DNA of 16,381 bases from UBA4132 sp037133675 (lineage in GTDB: Bacteria; Pseudomonadota; Gammaproteobacteria; Methylococcales; Methylomonadaceae): assembly GCA_037133675.1 (NCBI GenBank), contig JBAXNR010000096.1, positions 1 to 16,381 of the forward strand, written 5' to 3'. Below the pieces are notes generated by a model that saw only the letters and a program-made list of their open reading frames with translations, was not told where the DNA came from and searched no databases. Every line of letters starts with the position of its first letter. Positions within the stretch are counted from its first letter, which is position 1. Of this stretch, positions 7,678 through 14,907 are shown one piece after another. The translations under genes and the position numbers were made by a program.

Positions 7678-7854
7678 ATGCTTAAGGTTAAAGGATTGAT
7701 GCAAAAAATCCACCCTGATAAAGCGATAGGCTATGAATTTGAGTTTAAACAAATGAGGCAATGTAGCGACTGGATTAAATCAGGTATTCCATTGCCGACA
7801 CCAACCCACACGGCGGACGATAAGGTAAAAATCACGCTAACTTTTCCTAAGTAA
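7678..7854 (+). CDS. Small 58-residue ORF with an HPD motif (J-domain-like fragment)
   Basis: ATG 7678 opens a 58-codon frame encoding MLKVKGLMQKIHPDKAIGYE, then EFKQMRQCSDWIKSGIPLPT, and ending KITLTFPK before the TAA at 7852-7854. The pattern of helix, HPDK, helix resembles J-domain helices II and III, but helix I and the usual F..I..AY end are missing. GAGGT at 7663-7667 sits 10 bases before the ATG, an acceptable Shine-Dalgarno site. The frame is open upstream to a TAA at 7645-7647. It could be a real small protein or the tail of a larger J-domain gene whose front has decayed. Its position just after another J-domain remnant suggests a shared origin. Function is not assigned. Confidence 0.4.
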   Translation: MLKVKGLMQKIHPDKAIGYEFEFKQMRQCSDWIKSGIPLPTPTHTADDKVKITLTFPK

Positions 7855-8054
7855 CAAAAACAGCTTGGCTAAGCCTTACATTCTACGCGCCAAAATAGCG
7901 GCAATGATTGCAGGTATTTTTTCAAGGCATAAAAAAGTATTAATCCAGTACAATAGCTCTAATTTTAAATAGCCACAAAGAAAATTTGCAGTAATTTTAT
8001 CCGTAACAGCAAACTAATTTTTAATAAAGCTTTATAAATCAATGCTTAATTATT

Positions 8055-8606
8055 TTGTTTGTACTCCTTCCATTATTTTTAAACGGAATTCTCATGCTAG
8101 TTTTCATCAGTCTTAGTATTGCTATTTGTTTTCTTATAGAAACAGCAAGCCCATTGCAAACCATATTGGCATCGCCACCGTTGATTTATGTGGGCTTAAC
8201 GGGTGCGTTACTGAGTATTGTGGCAGTATTTTTTAAAAAACTGAGTGATAACATTGGCTATGATGCTTTTTCCAGTAGCACACTATTACTCTGGTTTGCC
8301 TATTGGAAACCGATGCCATTATTTAATGGCGATTCTCCCATTTTCTTTTATTTTCCGTTGTATTTAGCCTTGATGGCGGCTTTTTTTACTTTGCTGTTAA
8401 TTAATCAAAGCCAACGAATTGATAAAGAAAGTCTAAAATATATGCAGCATCTCGACAAAGAACGGGTAATGCCGTCTTGGTCGTTGATGCTGTGTGTACT
8501 AGGTAGTTTGGAAGTTACTCAGCATTATATGCTGTATCCCGTTTTGATGACCTTGCTTATGTTGCGTTTTGCTTTTTCGAGATGTCTGCAAGAGAATCAG
8601 ATGTAA
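8055..8606 (+). CDS. Hypothetical multi-pass inner-membrane protein
   Basis: I do not recognise this protein. It is strongly hydrophobic, with probable membrane segments at about residues 3-28, 41-60, 95-116 and 141-172, and a weaker one around 74-84. A polar loop between the third and fourth strong spans (about 117-140, NQSQRIDKESLKYMQHLDKE) is rich in charge. The frame opens at TTG 8055 (183 residues). An in-frame ATG at 8094 gives 170 residues starting MLVFISLSIAICFL and is preceded by GGA at about 8 bases, so it may be the true start. The gene converges on the carboxypeptidase gene, whose stop lies 15 bases away, and no terminator hairpin is visible between them. Base composition resembles the core genes more than the AT-rich cassette. 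Confidence 0.7.
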   Translation: MFVLLPLFLNGILMLVFISLSIAICFLIETASPLQTILASPPLIYVGLTGALLSIVAVFFKKLSDNIGYDAFSSSTLLLWFAYWKPMPLFNGDSPIFFYFPLYLALMAAFFTLLLINQSQRIDKESLKYMQHLDKERVMPSWSLMLCVLGSLEVTQHYMLYPVLMTLLMLRFAFSRCLQENQM

Positions 8607-8621
8607 GTAACGTTTTATCAT

Positions 8622-9722
8622 TTAACGATGGTGAGGCGGTTTTTTGCCAGTGCTTTTGCCTTTAGCAGCTTTGCTTGTTACTTTTGCCTTGCTCCCAGCT
8701 TTAGCTTTACTTGCCACCTTTACTTTGCCTCCAGCCTTATGTCTATTTAGCACATGGCTTACTCTATAATGCTTGGTTTGGTGATGCGCTATGTGGTCAG
8801 AATTCTCATCCTCTGTAGAAGAAATTACCGCCATTGATCCATTACCACCACAGCCAAGCTGATGAGGTGGTGGAGTTCCTGTGTTAGTGACGGCAGTTTC
8901 AATATGTGTGGTTGGATTGGCTGTGTATTGATTGCTAAAACCTGCGTCCATCATGTCTATCATTAACTGGTAACGTTGTGGGCTGCTCATACCACCTAAT
9001 ACCACCCCAATTAATCTTTTGCCATTTTGACTAGCGGTAGAAATCAAGTTATAGCCAGAACCACAGGTAAAGCCCGTTTTCATGCCCTCTGCACCTGGAT
9101 AATGCGCGGTAAATTTATTGATAGCCTGTAGCTCCATACCCCTAAAAATAAAACTATGTGCTGAAAAATAGGGATAATAATCGGGGAAATTATTGAGTGT
9201 TTTCCATGCCAATAGCCCTAAATCTCTGGCGGTACTGACTTGCCAAGGATGCGGCAAACCTGTTGCATTCATGAAATGGGTATCGGACATACCGATGCTA
9301 TGGGCTTTCGCGGTCATTTTTACCGCAAAACTTTCCTCAGTACCACCGATATGCTCAGCAAGCACTACCGCTGCATCATTTGCAGAGCGAGTAATCAACG
9401 CCAATATCGCTTCTTCAACGGTTAGGGTTTCGCCAACGCGCAACCCCAACTTACTATTAGGTTGACGTGACGCATGATAAGAGGTGCTTAGAGGATCTTG
9501 TAATTGAATTTGTCCCTTATTTAACGCATCAAATGCCATATAGATGGTCATTAATTTAGTTAACGAGGCGGGATACCATGATTGTGTCGATTCTATTTCG
9601 TTTAATACACCGCCATTGCTTGCATCAACTAGGATAGCAGCATGACGGGCATGACTGACTTCAGAGACGGAAAATAAGCAAACAGACATAACAACAAAGA
9701 AAATTAATTTCACAGACTTCAT
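8622..9722 (-). CDS. D-alanyl-D-alanine carboxypeptidase (S11 family, PBP5/6-like) with Lys/His-rich tail
   Basis: Periplasmic S11 peptidases trim the terminal D-alanine of peptidoglycan stem peptides. The 366-residue product starts with a signal peptide (a lysine, then a hydrophobic core at about 6-20, with cleavage likely after SHA near residue 25). All three active-site motifs are present: S53-L-T-K56, S113-A-N115 and K215-T-G217. The catalytic domain ends near residue 265. The beta-sandwich domain and amphipathic membrane anchor usual in PBP5/6 are absent. In their place is a low-complexity region: a polar linker with GCGGNGS, a histidine-rich part (DHIAHHQTKHYR, about 309-320), then a repetitive basic tail (about 329-366) built of K, A, S, G and V and ending KKPPHHR. 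The tail may bind the wall or another polyanion (inference). The gene is divergent from yceD. There is no Shine-Dalgarno site ahead of ATG 9722. Whether it is dacA/dacC-like or pbpG-like is not decided. Confidence 0.9.
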   Translation of the reverse strand: MKSVKLIFFVVMSVCLFSVSEVSHARHAAILVDASNGGVLNEIESTQSWYPASLTKLMTIYMAFDALNKGQIQLQDPLSTSYHASRQPNSKLGLRVGETLTVEEAILALITRSANDAAVVLAEHIGGTEESFAVKMTAKAHSIGMSDTHFMNATGLPHPWQVSTARDLGLLAWKTLNNFPDYYPYFSAHSFIFRGMELQAINKFTAHYPGAEGMKTGFTCGSGYNLISTASQNGKRLIGVVLGGMSSPQRYQLMIDMMDAGFSNQYTANPTTHIETAVTNTGTPPPHQLGCGGNGSMAVISSTEDENSDHIAHHQTKHYRVSHVLNRHKAGGKVKVASKAKAGSKAKVTSKAAKGKSTGKKPPHHR

Positions 9723-9782
9723 TTAAAAAGGGAGGCTAATGGTTAGGTTGGGTGGGTACAAGTTCTACAAAACGAACGCTAA

Positions 9783-9788
9783 ATTATA
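9783..9788 (-). promoter_or_regulatory. Candidate -10 element for the carboxypeptidase gene
   Basis: TATAAT is perfect on the minus strand, about 60 bases before ATG 9722. The hexamers 16-18 bases upstream do not resemble TTGACA, so it would be a weak or activator-dependent promoter. Confidence 0.35.
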
Positions 9789-10032
9789 GGTGTGAATTTT
9801 ACAGATATACGCATTCTGCCGTAGTTTGCTAATCACACATTTAGGTATATAGAATCGAGACATCACTAATGGGCGGTTATTCTACCAAACGAATGCGGCT
9901 AAAAAGTTATTTTTTATTTATCGGGTATGACATAATTATTTGTGAGTCTTGCAGCGGGTTAAATTCGTAGTTCTGTATGAATATATCGGCTGTATGAAGC
10001 ATTATAATCATGATTAATTTATTATTTAGCGT

Positions 10033-10061
10033 TTGACGCACTTAATATTTCCAGATATTAT
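10033..10061 (+). promoter_or_regulatory. Sigma-70-type promoter for yceD-rpmF
   Basis: TTGACG (10033-10038) and TATTAT (10056-10061) are spaced by exactly 17 bases, each one base from consensus. Transcription would begin near 10068, leaving a leader of only a few bases before ATG 10071. No Shine-Dalgarno site precedes that ATG, so the yceD message may be almost leaderless. Confidence 0.6.
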
Positions 10062-10070
10062 TACACAGTT

Positions 10071-10598
10071 ATGTTGAACAGATTACCCGAAATCATAGAA
10101 CCTTTACACTTGGCTGATAAACGCGGCGAATTAAAAGGTCAAATCCCCGTTAAGAGCTTAAGTCGAATAGCTGAACTGTTGTTTGATGATTCAGGCTCAG
10201 TGACTGTGGAACTTTTTTTTGGTCGGGAAGGACACTTGCCTAAAATTGAGGGACGGATTCAAACGGTTCTGCAATTGAAATGTCAGAGTTGTTTACAAGC
10301 GATAGAATGGACGGTTGATAGCGATGTTAAATTAGGCATCGTCAAGACAGTCGATCAAGCTAACCGCTTAGCTGAAGACTATGAGCCGTTGCTTGTCGAA
10401 GTAGAGACGATGAGACTTAGCGATCTTATTGAAGACGAGTTATTGCTCAGTTTGCCTACCTATCCCAAACATGAACATAATTGTTTTGTCGCAAATCCTG
10501 ACAATAACAACACGAATACACCCACGCGTGACGCACAACCAACGCGTGAAAATCCTTTTTCAATCTTAGCCAAGCTAAAAAATACTGGAGATTTATAA
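10071..10598 (+). CDS. yceD: YceD family (DUF177) protein, 23S rRNA accumulation protein
   Basis: YceD proteins are conserved next to rpmF and are linked to 23S rRNA and large-subunit assembly. The 175-residue product keeps the family layout: N-terminal ...RLPEIIEPLHLADKRGELKG, a CxxC pair (C71, C74) in LKCQSCLQAIEW, the acidic DLIEDELLLSLPT block (about 118-130), a later cysteine (C138 in EHNCFV), and the C-terminal NPFSILAKLK (161-170). Length matches the E. coli protein (173). A variable polar stretch rich in N, T and P (about 141-160) separates the last two blocks. The stop codon overlaps the rpmF start by one base (TAATG), so the two are translationally coupled. Confidence 0.93.
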   Translation: MLNRLPEIIEPLHLADKRGELKGQIPVKSLSRIAELLFDDSGSVTVELFFGREGHLPKIEGRIQTVLQLKCQSCLQAIEWTVDSDVKLGIVKTVDQANRLAEDYEPLLVEVETMRLSDLIEDELLLSLPTYPKHEHNCFVANPDNNNTNTPTRDAQPTRENPFSILAKLKNTGDL

Positions 10599-10783
10599 TG
10601 GCCGTACAGAAAAGTAAAGTGACCCGTTCAAGACGTGGTCAACGTCGTTCGCACGATGCGTTAACAGCAAAAGCATTGTCCCAAGATCCAATTACAGGTG
10701 AAATGCACTTACGTCACCACATGACTCCTGAAGGTTATTTCAAAGGTCGTCAAATCGTTGGTTCTGCGGTTGAAGAAGATTAG
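10598..10783 (+). CDS. rpmF: 50S ribosomal protein L32 (bL32)
   Basis: This 61-residue large-subunit ribosomal protein begins MAVQKSKVTRSRRGQRRSHD and contains SHDALTAKALSQDPITGEMH and LRHHMTPEGYFKGRQ, the defining L32 pattern. It has no zinc-binding cysteines (the C-minus form, as in E. coli). It is slightly longer than the E. coli protein (57) because of a C-terminal acidic extension ending AVEED. GGAG at 10587-10590 lies 7 bases before ATG 10598, inside the end of yceD. A strong terminator hairpin follows 30 bases after the stop. Confidence 0.98.
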   Translation: MAVQKSKVTRSRRGQRRSHDALTAKALSQDPITGEMHLRHHMTPEGYFKGRQIVGSAVEED

Positions 10784-10813
10784 TCGTCTTTTTTACGCTT
10801 AGTATGATGCACT

Positions 10814-10841
10814 GCCGAATCAGTTCTGATTCGGCTTTTTT
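10814..10841 (+). terminator. Rho-independent terminator after rpmF
   Basis: A perfect 10-base inverted repeat, GCCGAATCAG (10814-10823) and CTGATTCGGC (10826-10835), is followed directly by six T. It separates the yceD-rpmF unit from plsX. Since plsX starts only 27 bases later, transcription of plsX must come from read-through or from a promoter inside the upstream genes. Confidence 0.9.
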
Positions 10842-10868
10842 ACAATAACGGTGGAGTCATTCGTCAGC

Positions 10869-11897
10869 GTGAGTTTAACTATTTCGATTGATGCAATGGG
10901 CGGGGATTTTGGACCCAAAGTGACTATTCCTGCGTCATTGGATTGTTTAAAAAATAATCCAGACTTAACGCTAATTTTAGTAGGTAACGAAGCGGTGCTT
11001 AAGCCGTTGTTGACACAAGAATTAGTCGATTATTCAGGCAGGCTCTCTATTCAACACGCCTCTCAGTGTGTGGAAATGGATGAATCTCCCGCCAAAGTTC
11101 TAAAAAATAAAAAAGATTCTTCTATGCGCGTTGCCATTAATTTGGTGCGTGATGGGCGTGCGGATGCGTGCGTCAGTGCGGGCAATACAGGGGCATTAAT
11201 GGCAACTGCTCGTTTTGTGTTGAAGATGATTCCAGGGATTGATCGCCCCGCGATTATTTCTACTCTGCCTTCTATTCATGGGCATACTCATGTATTAGAT
11301 TTAGGGGCGAATGTCGATTGTACTGCTGAGCATTTGTTTCAGTTTGCGGTGATGGGTAATGAATTGGTGAAAGCAGTTGAAGGTATTGATAGCCCACGAG
11401 TGGGTTTATTGAATATCGGCGAAGAAGATATGAAAGGTAATGAGCAGGTTAAATCAGCGGCGAAATTACTGGAGAATTCGTCACTAAATTACATTGGTTA
11501 TGTTGAAGGCGATTCGTTAAATGCGGGTTCAGTGAAAGTTGATTTGATTGTTGCCGATGGTTTTGTTGGTAATGTCGCGCTTAAATCCATTGAAGGTGCT
11601 GCAAAAATGATTGGCTTTTCTTTGAAAGCCGCATTTACTAAAAATTGGCTAACTAAACTGGCAGGATTGCTGGTATCGCCTGTGTTGAAATCCTTTAAGC
11701 AACGTATTGATCCACGACTTTACAATGGCGCGAGTTTCCTTGGCTTACGCGGCTTGGTGATTAAAAGTCATGGCGGCGCAGATGTGTTAGCGTTTAAAAC
11801 CGCGATTCAACTGGCTGAGGTTGAAGTCAAAAAAGATGTAATTCGCAAAATAAGCGAACAAGTTGAACAAACCTTAGCCTTGAGAAATAACGCATGA
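10869..11897 (+). CDS. plsX: Phosphate acyltransferase PlsX
   Basis: PlsX converts acyl-ACP and phosphate to acyl-phosphate, the donor used by PlsY to start phospholipid synthesis; it is a peripheral membrane enzyme. The family start (LTISIDAMGGDFGPKVTIPA) is followed by SSMRVAINLVRDGRADACVS, AGNTGALMATARF, LDLGANVDCTAEHLFQFA, LLNIGEEDMKGNEQVK, ADGFVGNVALKSIEG and YNGASFLGLRGLVIKSHGGA, all PlsX signatures. I chose GTG 10869 (342 residues) because it gives the normal N-terminus. An upstream GTG at 10851 would add six residues but overlaps the likely Shine-Dalgarno GGTGGAG at 10850-10856. That site is 12 bases from GTG 10869, a little far. The stop overlaps fabH as ATGA. Confidence 0.96.
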   Translation: MSLTISIDAMGGDFGPKVTIPASLDCLKNNPDLTLILVGNEAVLKPLLTQELVDYSGRLSIQHASQCVEMDESPAKVLKNKKDSSMRVAINLVRDGRADACVSAGNTGALMATARFVLKMIPGIDRPAIISTLPSIHGHTHVLDLGANVDCTAEHLFQFAVMGNELVKAVEGIDSPRVGLLNIGEEDMKGNEQVKSAAKLLENSSLNYIGYVEGDSLNAGSVKVDLIVADGFVGNVALKSIEGAAKMIGFSLKAAFTKNWLTKLAGLLVSPVLKSFKQRIDPRLYNGASFLGLRGLVIKSHGGADVLAFKTAIQLAEVEVKKDVIRKISEQVEQTLALRNNA

Positions 11898-12844
11898 CTT
11901 ATTATTCAAAAGTAATCGGCACTGGCGGTTACTTGCCCGAAAAAATTCTCACCAACGAAGAATTATCCCTAAGCGTTGATACCTCCGATAGTTGGATTTA
12001 TGAGCGCACAGGCATCAAAAGTCGGCGCATTGCGAGTGCGGATGAAACTGCATCTAGCATGGCAGAAATTGCCGCCAGACAAGCCATTGAGATGGCGCAA
12101 ATTGATCCTGAAAGCATTGATTTAATTATCGTTGCTACGGGTACGCCTGACCGCGTTTATCCTAGCACAGGCTGTTTACTACAAAAGCGTTTAGGTGTTA
12201 AACACGCGGTAGCATTTGATATACAGGCGGCGTGTTCTGGGTCTATTTTTGCGTTAAGTATTGCCGATCAATACATTAAATCAGGCGCGGCTAAAACCGT
12301 GCTAGTGGTCGGTGCTGAAGTGTGTTCACGCATTGTTGATTGGACAGATAGAACCACCTGCATTTTATTTGGTGATGGTGCGGGGGCGGTATTGCTGACT
12401 TCTTCGGAGCAACAGGGTATTTTATCCACCCATATTCATTCTGACGGTGAGTATGAAGAATTGCTGTATTGCCCAACCTCTACTGAACAAAAAGCGGGCT
12501 ATATCAGTATGCGCGGTAATGAAGTTTTTAAGGTTGCGGTCAATACGCTAGGCAGAATTGTTGATGAAACCCTAGAGGCCAATGATTTAGGTCAAGAGCA
12601 TATTGACTGGTTAGTGCCGCATCAAGCTAACAGTCGCATTATTGCGGCAACGGCAAAAAAATTAAAACTGTCAATGGATCAAGTCATCATGACTTTGGAA
12701 ACTCAAGGCAATACTTCATCGGCCTCGGTGTTGTTAGCTTTCAATGAAGGCGTGCGTGATGGGCGTATTCAACGTGGACAGATCGTATTATTGGAAGCAT
12801 TTGGAGCAGGATTCACTTGGGGTTCTGCCTTAATTAAATATTAA
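11894..12844 (+). CDS. fabH: 3-oxoacyl-ACP synthase III (FabH)
   Basis: FabH condenses acetyl-CoA with malonyl-ACP to start each fatty acid chain in type II synthesis in the cytosol. The 316-residue product is full length. The catalytic triad is visible: C114 in QAACSGSIFAL, H243 in VPHQANSRI and N273 in QGNTSSAS. Other family runs are GTGGYLPEK near the start, SDSWIYERTGIKSRR, FGDGAGAVLL and the C-terminal GAGFTWGSALIKY. Its ATG overlaps the plsX stop by four bases (ATGA), so it is probably translated by coupling. Ten bases separate its stop from fabD. Confidence 0.97.
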   Translation: MTYYSKVIGTGGYLPEKILTNEELSLSVDTSDSWIYERTGIKSRRIASADETASSMAEIAARQAIEMAQIDPESIDLIIVATGTPDRVYPSTGCLLQKRLGVKHAVAFDIQAACSGSIFALSIADQYIKSGAAKTVLVVGAEVCSRIVDWTDRTTCILFGDGAGAVLLTSSEQQGILSTHIHSDGEYEELLYCPTSTEQKAGYISMRGNEVFKVAVNTLGRIVDETLEANDLGQEHIDWLVPHQANSRIIAATAKKLKLSMDQVIMTLETQGNTSSASVLLAFNEGVRDGRIQRGQIVLLEAFGAGFTWGSALIKY

Positions 12845-12854
12845 CGATGGTGTA

Positions 12855-13808
12855 ATGATGAACAAACAAACCTACAGTTTAGCTTTTGTTTTTCCAGGAC
12901 AGGGTTCTCAATCTGTCGGTATGTTGAACGATTTGGCGGCGAGTTATCCTGAAGTCAAACATATCTTTGAACGCGCATCGGATGCGTTAAGTCAAGATTT
13001 ATGGTCGTTGGTTAGCAAAGGCTCAGAAGAAGAGCTTAATCAAACCCAGAATACGCAACCTGCGATGTTAGCGGCGGGTTTTGCGGTTTGGAATGTCTGG
13101 TGTCAACACAGTACAGTGCGTCCAGATTGGGTGGCGGGTCATAGTTTAGGCGAATATACCGCCTTAGTGTGCGCCAGTGCGATTCATTTTGAAGATGCAA
13201 TTAAATTAGTGGCGACCAGAGCGCGATTAATGCAGGAAGCAGTGCCTACGGGCGTGGGTGCAATGGCGGCTATTTTAGGTTTGCAAGATCATGAAGTGGT
13301 TAAAGCCTGCACCGAAGCGGCGGGTAATGAAATAGTGTCGGCAGTCAATTTTAATTCGGCTGGACAAGTGGTGATTGCGGGCAATGTGGCAGCCGTTGAA
13401 AGAGCGATGGTTATCGCAAAAACAATGGGGGCAAAACGTGCGCTATTATTACCTGTCAGCGTGCCATCACATTGTGCATTGATGCACCCTGCCGCTGAAA
13501 AACTGAATGGCTACTTACAAAATACCGTCATTAATTCACCCAAAATGACGCTGATCCATAATGTAGATGTCGCCTCGCACAGTGCGCCAGAAGTCATTCG
13601 TCATGCCTTAAAAGAGCAGTTATATAGACCTGTCAACTGGGTGGACAGCATCAAGTTTATGAACGACCAAGGCGTTACTCACTTTGTTGAATGTGGTCCA
13701 GGTAAGGTATTAATTGGACTTAATAAACGCATCGCTAAAGATGCCGAGCATTACAGCATTTATAACCCAGAAACCTTGAATGAGGCATTGGAGAAAATTC
13801 ATGACTAA
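12855..13808 (+). CDS. fabD: Malonyl-CoA:ACP transacylase (FabD)
   Basis: FabD moves malonyl from CoA to acyl carrier protein, supplying the extender unit for FabH and FabF. The 317-residue protein shows the N-terminal FVFPGQGSQSVGM, the nucleophile S97 in GHSLGEYTAL, R122 in ATRARLMQ, and the catalytic H206 in VSVPSHCALM. These are each offset by five from the E. coli positions (S92, R117, H201). The C-terminal FVECGPGKVLIGLNKRI is also typical. Two adjacent ATGs (12855 and 12858) are both possible starts. The Shine-Dalgarno site is weak (GGTG at 12849-12852, two bases before ATG 12855). The last eight bases overlap fabG. Confidence 0.97.
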   Translation: MMNKQTYSLAFVFPGQGSQSVGMLNDLAASYPEVKHIFERASDALSQDLWSLVSKGSEEELNQTQNTQPAMLAAGFAVWNVWCQHSTVRPDWVAGHSLGEYTALVCASAIHFEDAIKLVATRARLMQEAVPTGVGAMAAILGLQDHEVVKACTEAAGNEIVSAVNFNSAGQVVIAGNVAAVERAMVIAKTMGAKRALLLPVSVPSHCALMHPAAEKLNGYLQNTVINSPKMTLIHNVDVASHSAPEVIRHALKEQLYRPVNWVDSIKFMNDQGVTHFVECGPGKVLIGLNKRIAKDAEHYSIYNPETLNEALEKIHD

Positions 13809-14529
13809 AAAAATCGCTTTAGTGACAGGAGCAAGTCGCGGTATTGGCAAAGCAATAGCTCAACGATTAGCCGAAGATGGTTTTTTTGTCGTTGGTACTG
13901 CAACCTCTGACAGTGGTGCGGAGGCAATTAGTACCTTCTTAGCTGAAAATGGCATAGGCAAAAAACTAAATGTCGCCAATGCTGAATCGATTGCTGAGTT
14001 TATCAAAGCTGTTAATGATGAAATCGGCGTACCCGCAGTACTGGTAAATAATGCAGGTATTACCCGCGATAATTTACTGATGCGCATGAAGGATGAAGAA
14101 TGGGATGACATCATCAACACTAATTTAACGTCAGTGTTTCGCATGAGCAAAGCGGTATTGCGGGGCATGATGAAAGCCAAAACAGGGCGTATTATCAATA
14201 TTTCCTCAGTGGTTGGCAGTACAGGTAATGCAGGACAAGCCAATTATGCAGCAGCAAAAGCGGGCATGATCGGTTTTGCTAAATCACTAGCAAAAGAAGT
14301 TGGTTCGCGCAATATTACTGTCAATACGGTCGCACCTGGTTTTATCGATACCGATATGACACGCGAGTTAAGTGGTGAGATTAAAAATGCCTTACTGGCT
14401 GGCATTCCCCTCGCTCGTTTAGGCGCAGCTAAAGAAATTGCCCATACCGTTTCCTTCCTAGCCTCTGAAGGAGCGGCTTACATTACAGGCGAAACCATTC
14501 ATGTCAACGGTGGCATGTTTATGCCTTAA
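13801..14529 (+). CDS. fabG: 3-oxoacyl-ACP reductase (FabG)
   Basis: FabG is the NADPH-dependent short-chain dehydrogenase that reduces 3-oxoacyl-ACP in each elongation cycle. The 242-residue product has the nucleotide-binding TGASRGIG (9-16), NNAG (83-86), and the catalytic S136 in ISSVVGS, Y149 and K153 in YAAAKAG. It ends with the family's ITGETIHVNGGMFMP. I start at ATG 13801, which gives the expected N-terminus MTKKIALVTG and has GGAG at 13790-13793 seven bases upstream. An in-frame ATG at 13780 would only add residues inside fabD. It overlaps fabD by eight bases in another frame, so coupling is likely. Confidence 0.97.
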   Translation: MTKKIALVTGASRGIGKAIAQRLAEDGFFVVGTATSDSGAEAISTFLAENGIGKKLNVANAESIAEFIKAVNDEIGVPAVLVNNAGITRDNLLMRMKDEEWDDIINTNLTSVFRMSKAVLRGMMKAKTGRIINISSVVGSTGNAGQANYAAAKAGMIGFAKSLAKEVGSRNITVNTVAPGFIDTDMTRELSGEIKNALLAGIPLARLGAAKEIAHTVSFLASEGAAYITGETIHVNGGMFMP

Positions 14530-14531
14530 TA

Positions 14532-14561
14532 TTGTGATATTGTAAAAATATCAAGTATAAT
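14532..14561 (+). promoter_or_regulatory. Candidate promoter for acpP
   Basis: TTGTGA (14532-14537) and a perfect TATAAT (14556-14561) are spaced by 18 bases, just after the fabG stop. Transcription would begin near 14568, giving acpP a leader of about 100 bases that carries two hairpins. A separate strong promoter fits the high level of acyl carrier protein that cells need. Confidence 0.5.
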
Positions 14562-14574
14562 TCCACCCCGCCGT

Positions 14575-14587
14575 CTGGAGTTTCCAG
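14575..14587 (+). promoter_or_regulatory. Small hairpin in the fabG-acpP spacer
   Basis: CTGGA (14575-14579) and TCCAG (14583-14587) can pair around a GTT loop, flanked by CCG and CGG that could extend the stem across a bulge. No T run follows, so it is not a standard terminator. It would sit near the 5' end of an acpP message started at the promoter above. Confidence 0.3.
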
Positions 14588-14624
14588 TAACGGGATTTCT
14601 AGTAAAAACCAATAACAATACTAT

Positions 14625-14649
14625 TGTAAGTTAGGTCTACAAACTTACA
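14625..14649 (+). promoter_or_regulatory. Inverted repeat in the acpP leader, just upstream of the ribosome binding site
   Basis: TGTAAGTT (14625-14632) and AACTTACA (14642-14649) form a perfect 8-base inverted repeat with a 9-base loop. It ends four bases before the Shine-Dalgarno GAGG. As RNA it could affect ribosome access or mRNA stability; as DNA it could be an operator. Neither role is shown. Confidence 0.45.
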
Positions 14650-14666
14650 GGTTGAGGAAAATAATT

Positions 14667-14897
14667 ATGAGTAACATTGAAGAACGAGTAAAAAAGATTG
14701 TTGCAGAGCAGTTGGGCGTTAAAGAAGCCATCGCAAATGACGCTTCATTCGTGGATGACCTTGGTGCGGATTCTCTGGATACAGTTGAGCTCGTTATGGC
14801 TCTCGAAGAAGAATTTGAATGTGAAATTCCAGACGAAGATGCTGAGAAAATTACCACAGTTCAGCAAGCTATTGATTATGTAACAAAAAACACTTGA
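14667..14897 (+). CDS. acpP: Acyl carrier protein (AcpP)
   Basis: This small acidic protein carries growing acyl chains on a 4'-phosphopantetheine arm. The 76-residue product begins MSNIEERVKKIVAEQLG and has the modification site S36 in DLGADSLDTVELVMALEEEF, followed by IPDEDAEKITTVQQAIDYV. The true start is ATG 14667, preceded by GAGGA about 8-9 bases upstream. An upstream in-frame TTG at 14652 lies ahead of that site and would add five non-family residues. It sits between fabG and fabF in the cluster, with its own likely promoter and a hairpin after the stop. Confidence 0.98.
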   Translation: MSNIEERVKKIVAEQLGVKEAIANDASFVDDLGADSLDTVELVMALEEEFECEIPDEDAEKITTVQQAIDYVTKNT

Positions 14898-14907
14898 TAT
14901 TGATAGT

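Larger units (their letters stand above)
9723..10070. other. Divergent intergenic region between the carboxypeptidase gene and yceD
   Basis: No gene is seen in these 348 bases. The region holds a candidate leftward -10 (TATAAT on the minus strand, 9788-9783), a rightward promoter next to yceD, and an imperfect 17-base direct repeat: TTCTACAAAACGAACGC at 9763-9779 and TTCTACCAAACGAATGC at 9880-9896 (15 of 17 identical). Confidence 0.6.

Noticed and set aside
10851..10868. Upstream GTG start for plsX
   Set aside because: It lies within the likely Shine-Dalgarno site and adds residues not found in the family; GTG 10869 gives the normal N-terminus.
13780..13800. Upstream ATG start for fabG
   Set aside because: ATG 13801 has a Shine-Dalgarno site at the right distance and gives the family N-terminus.
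14652..14666. Upstream TTG start for acpP
   Set aside because: It lies upstream of the GAGG that serves ATG 14667 and would add five residues not seen in acyl carrier proteins.
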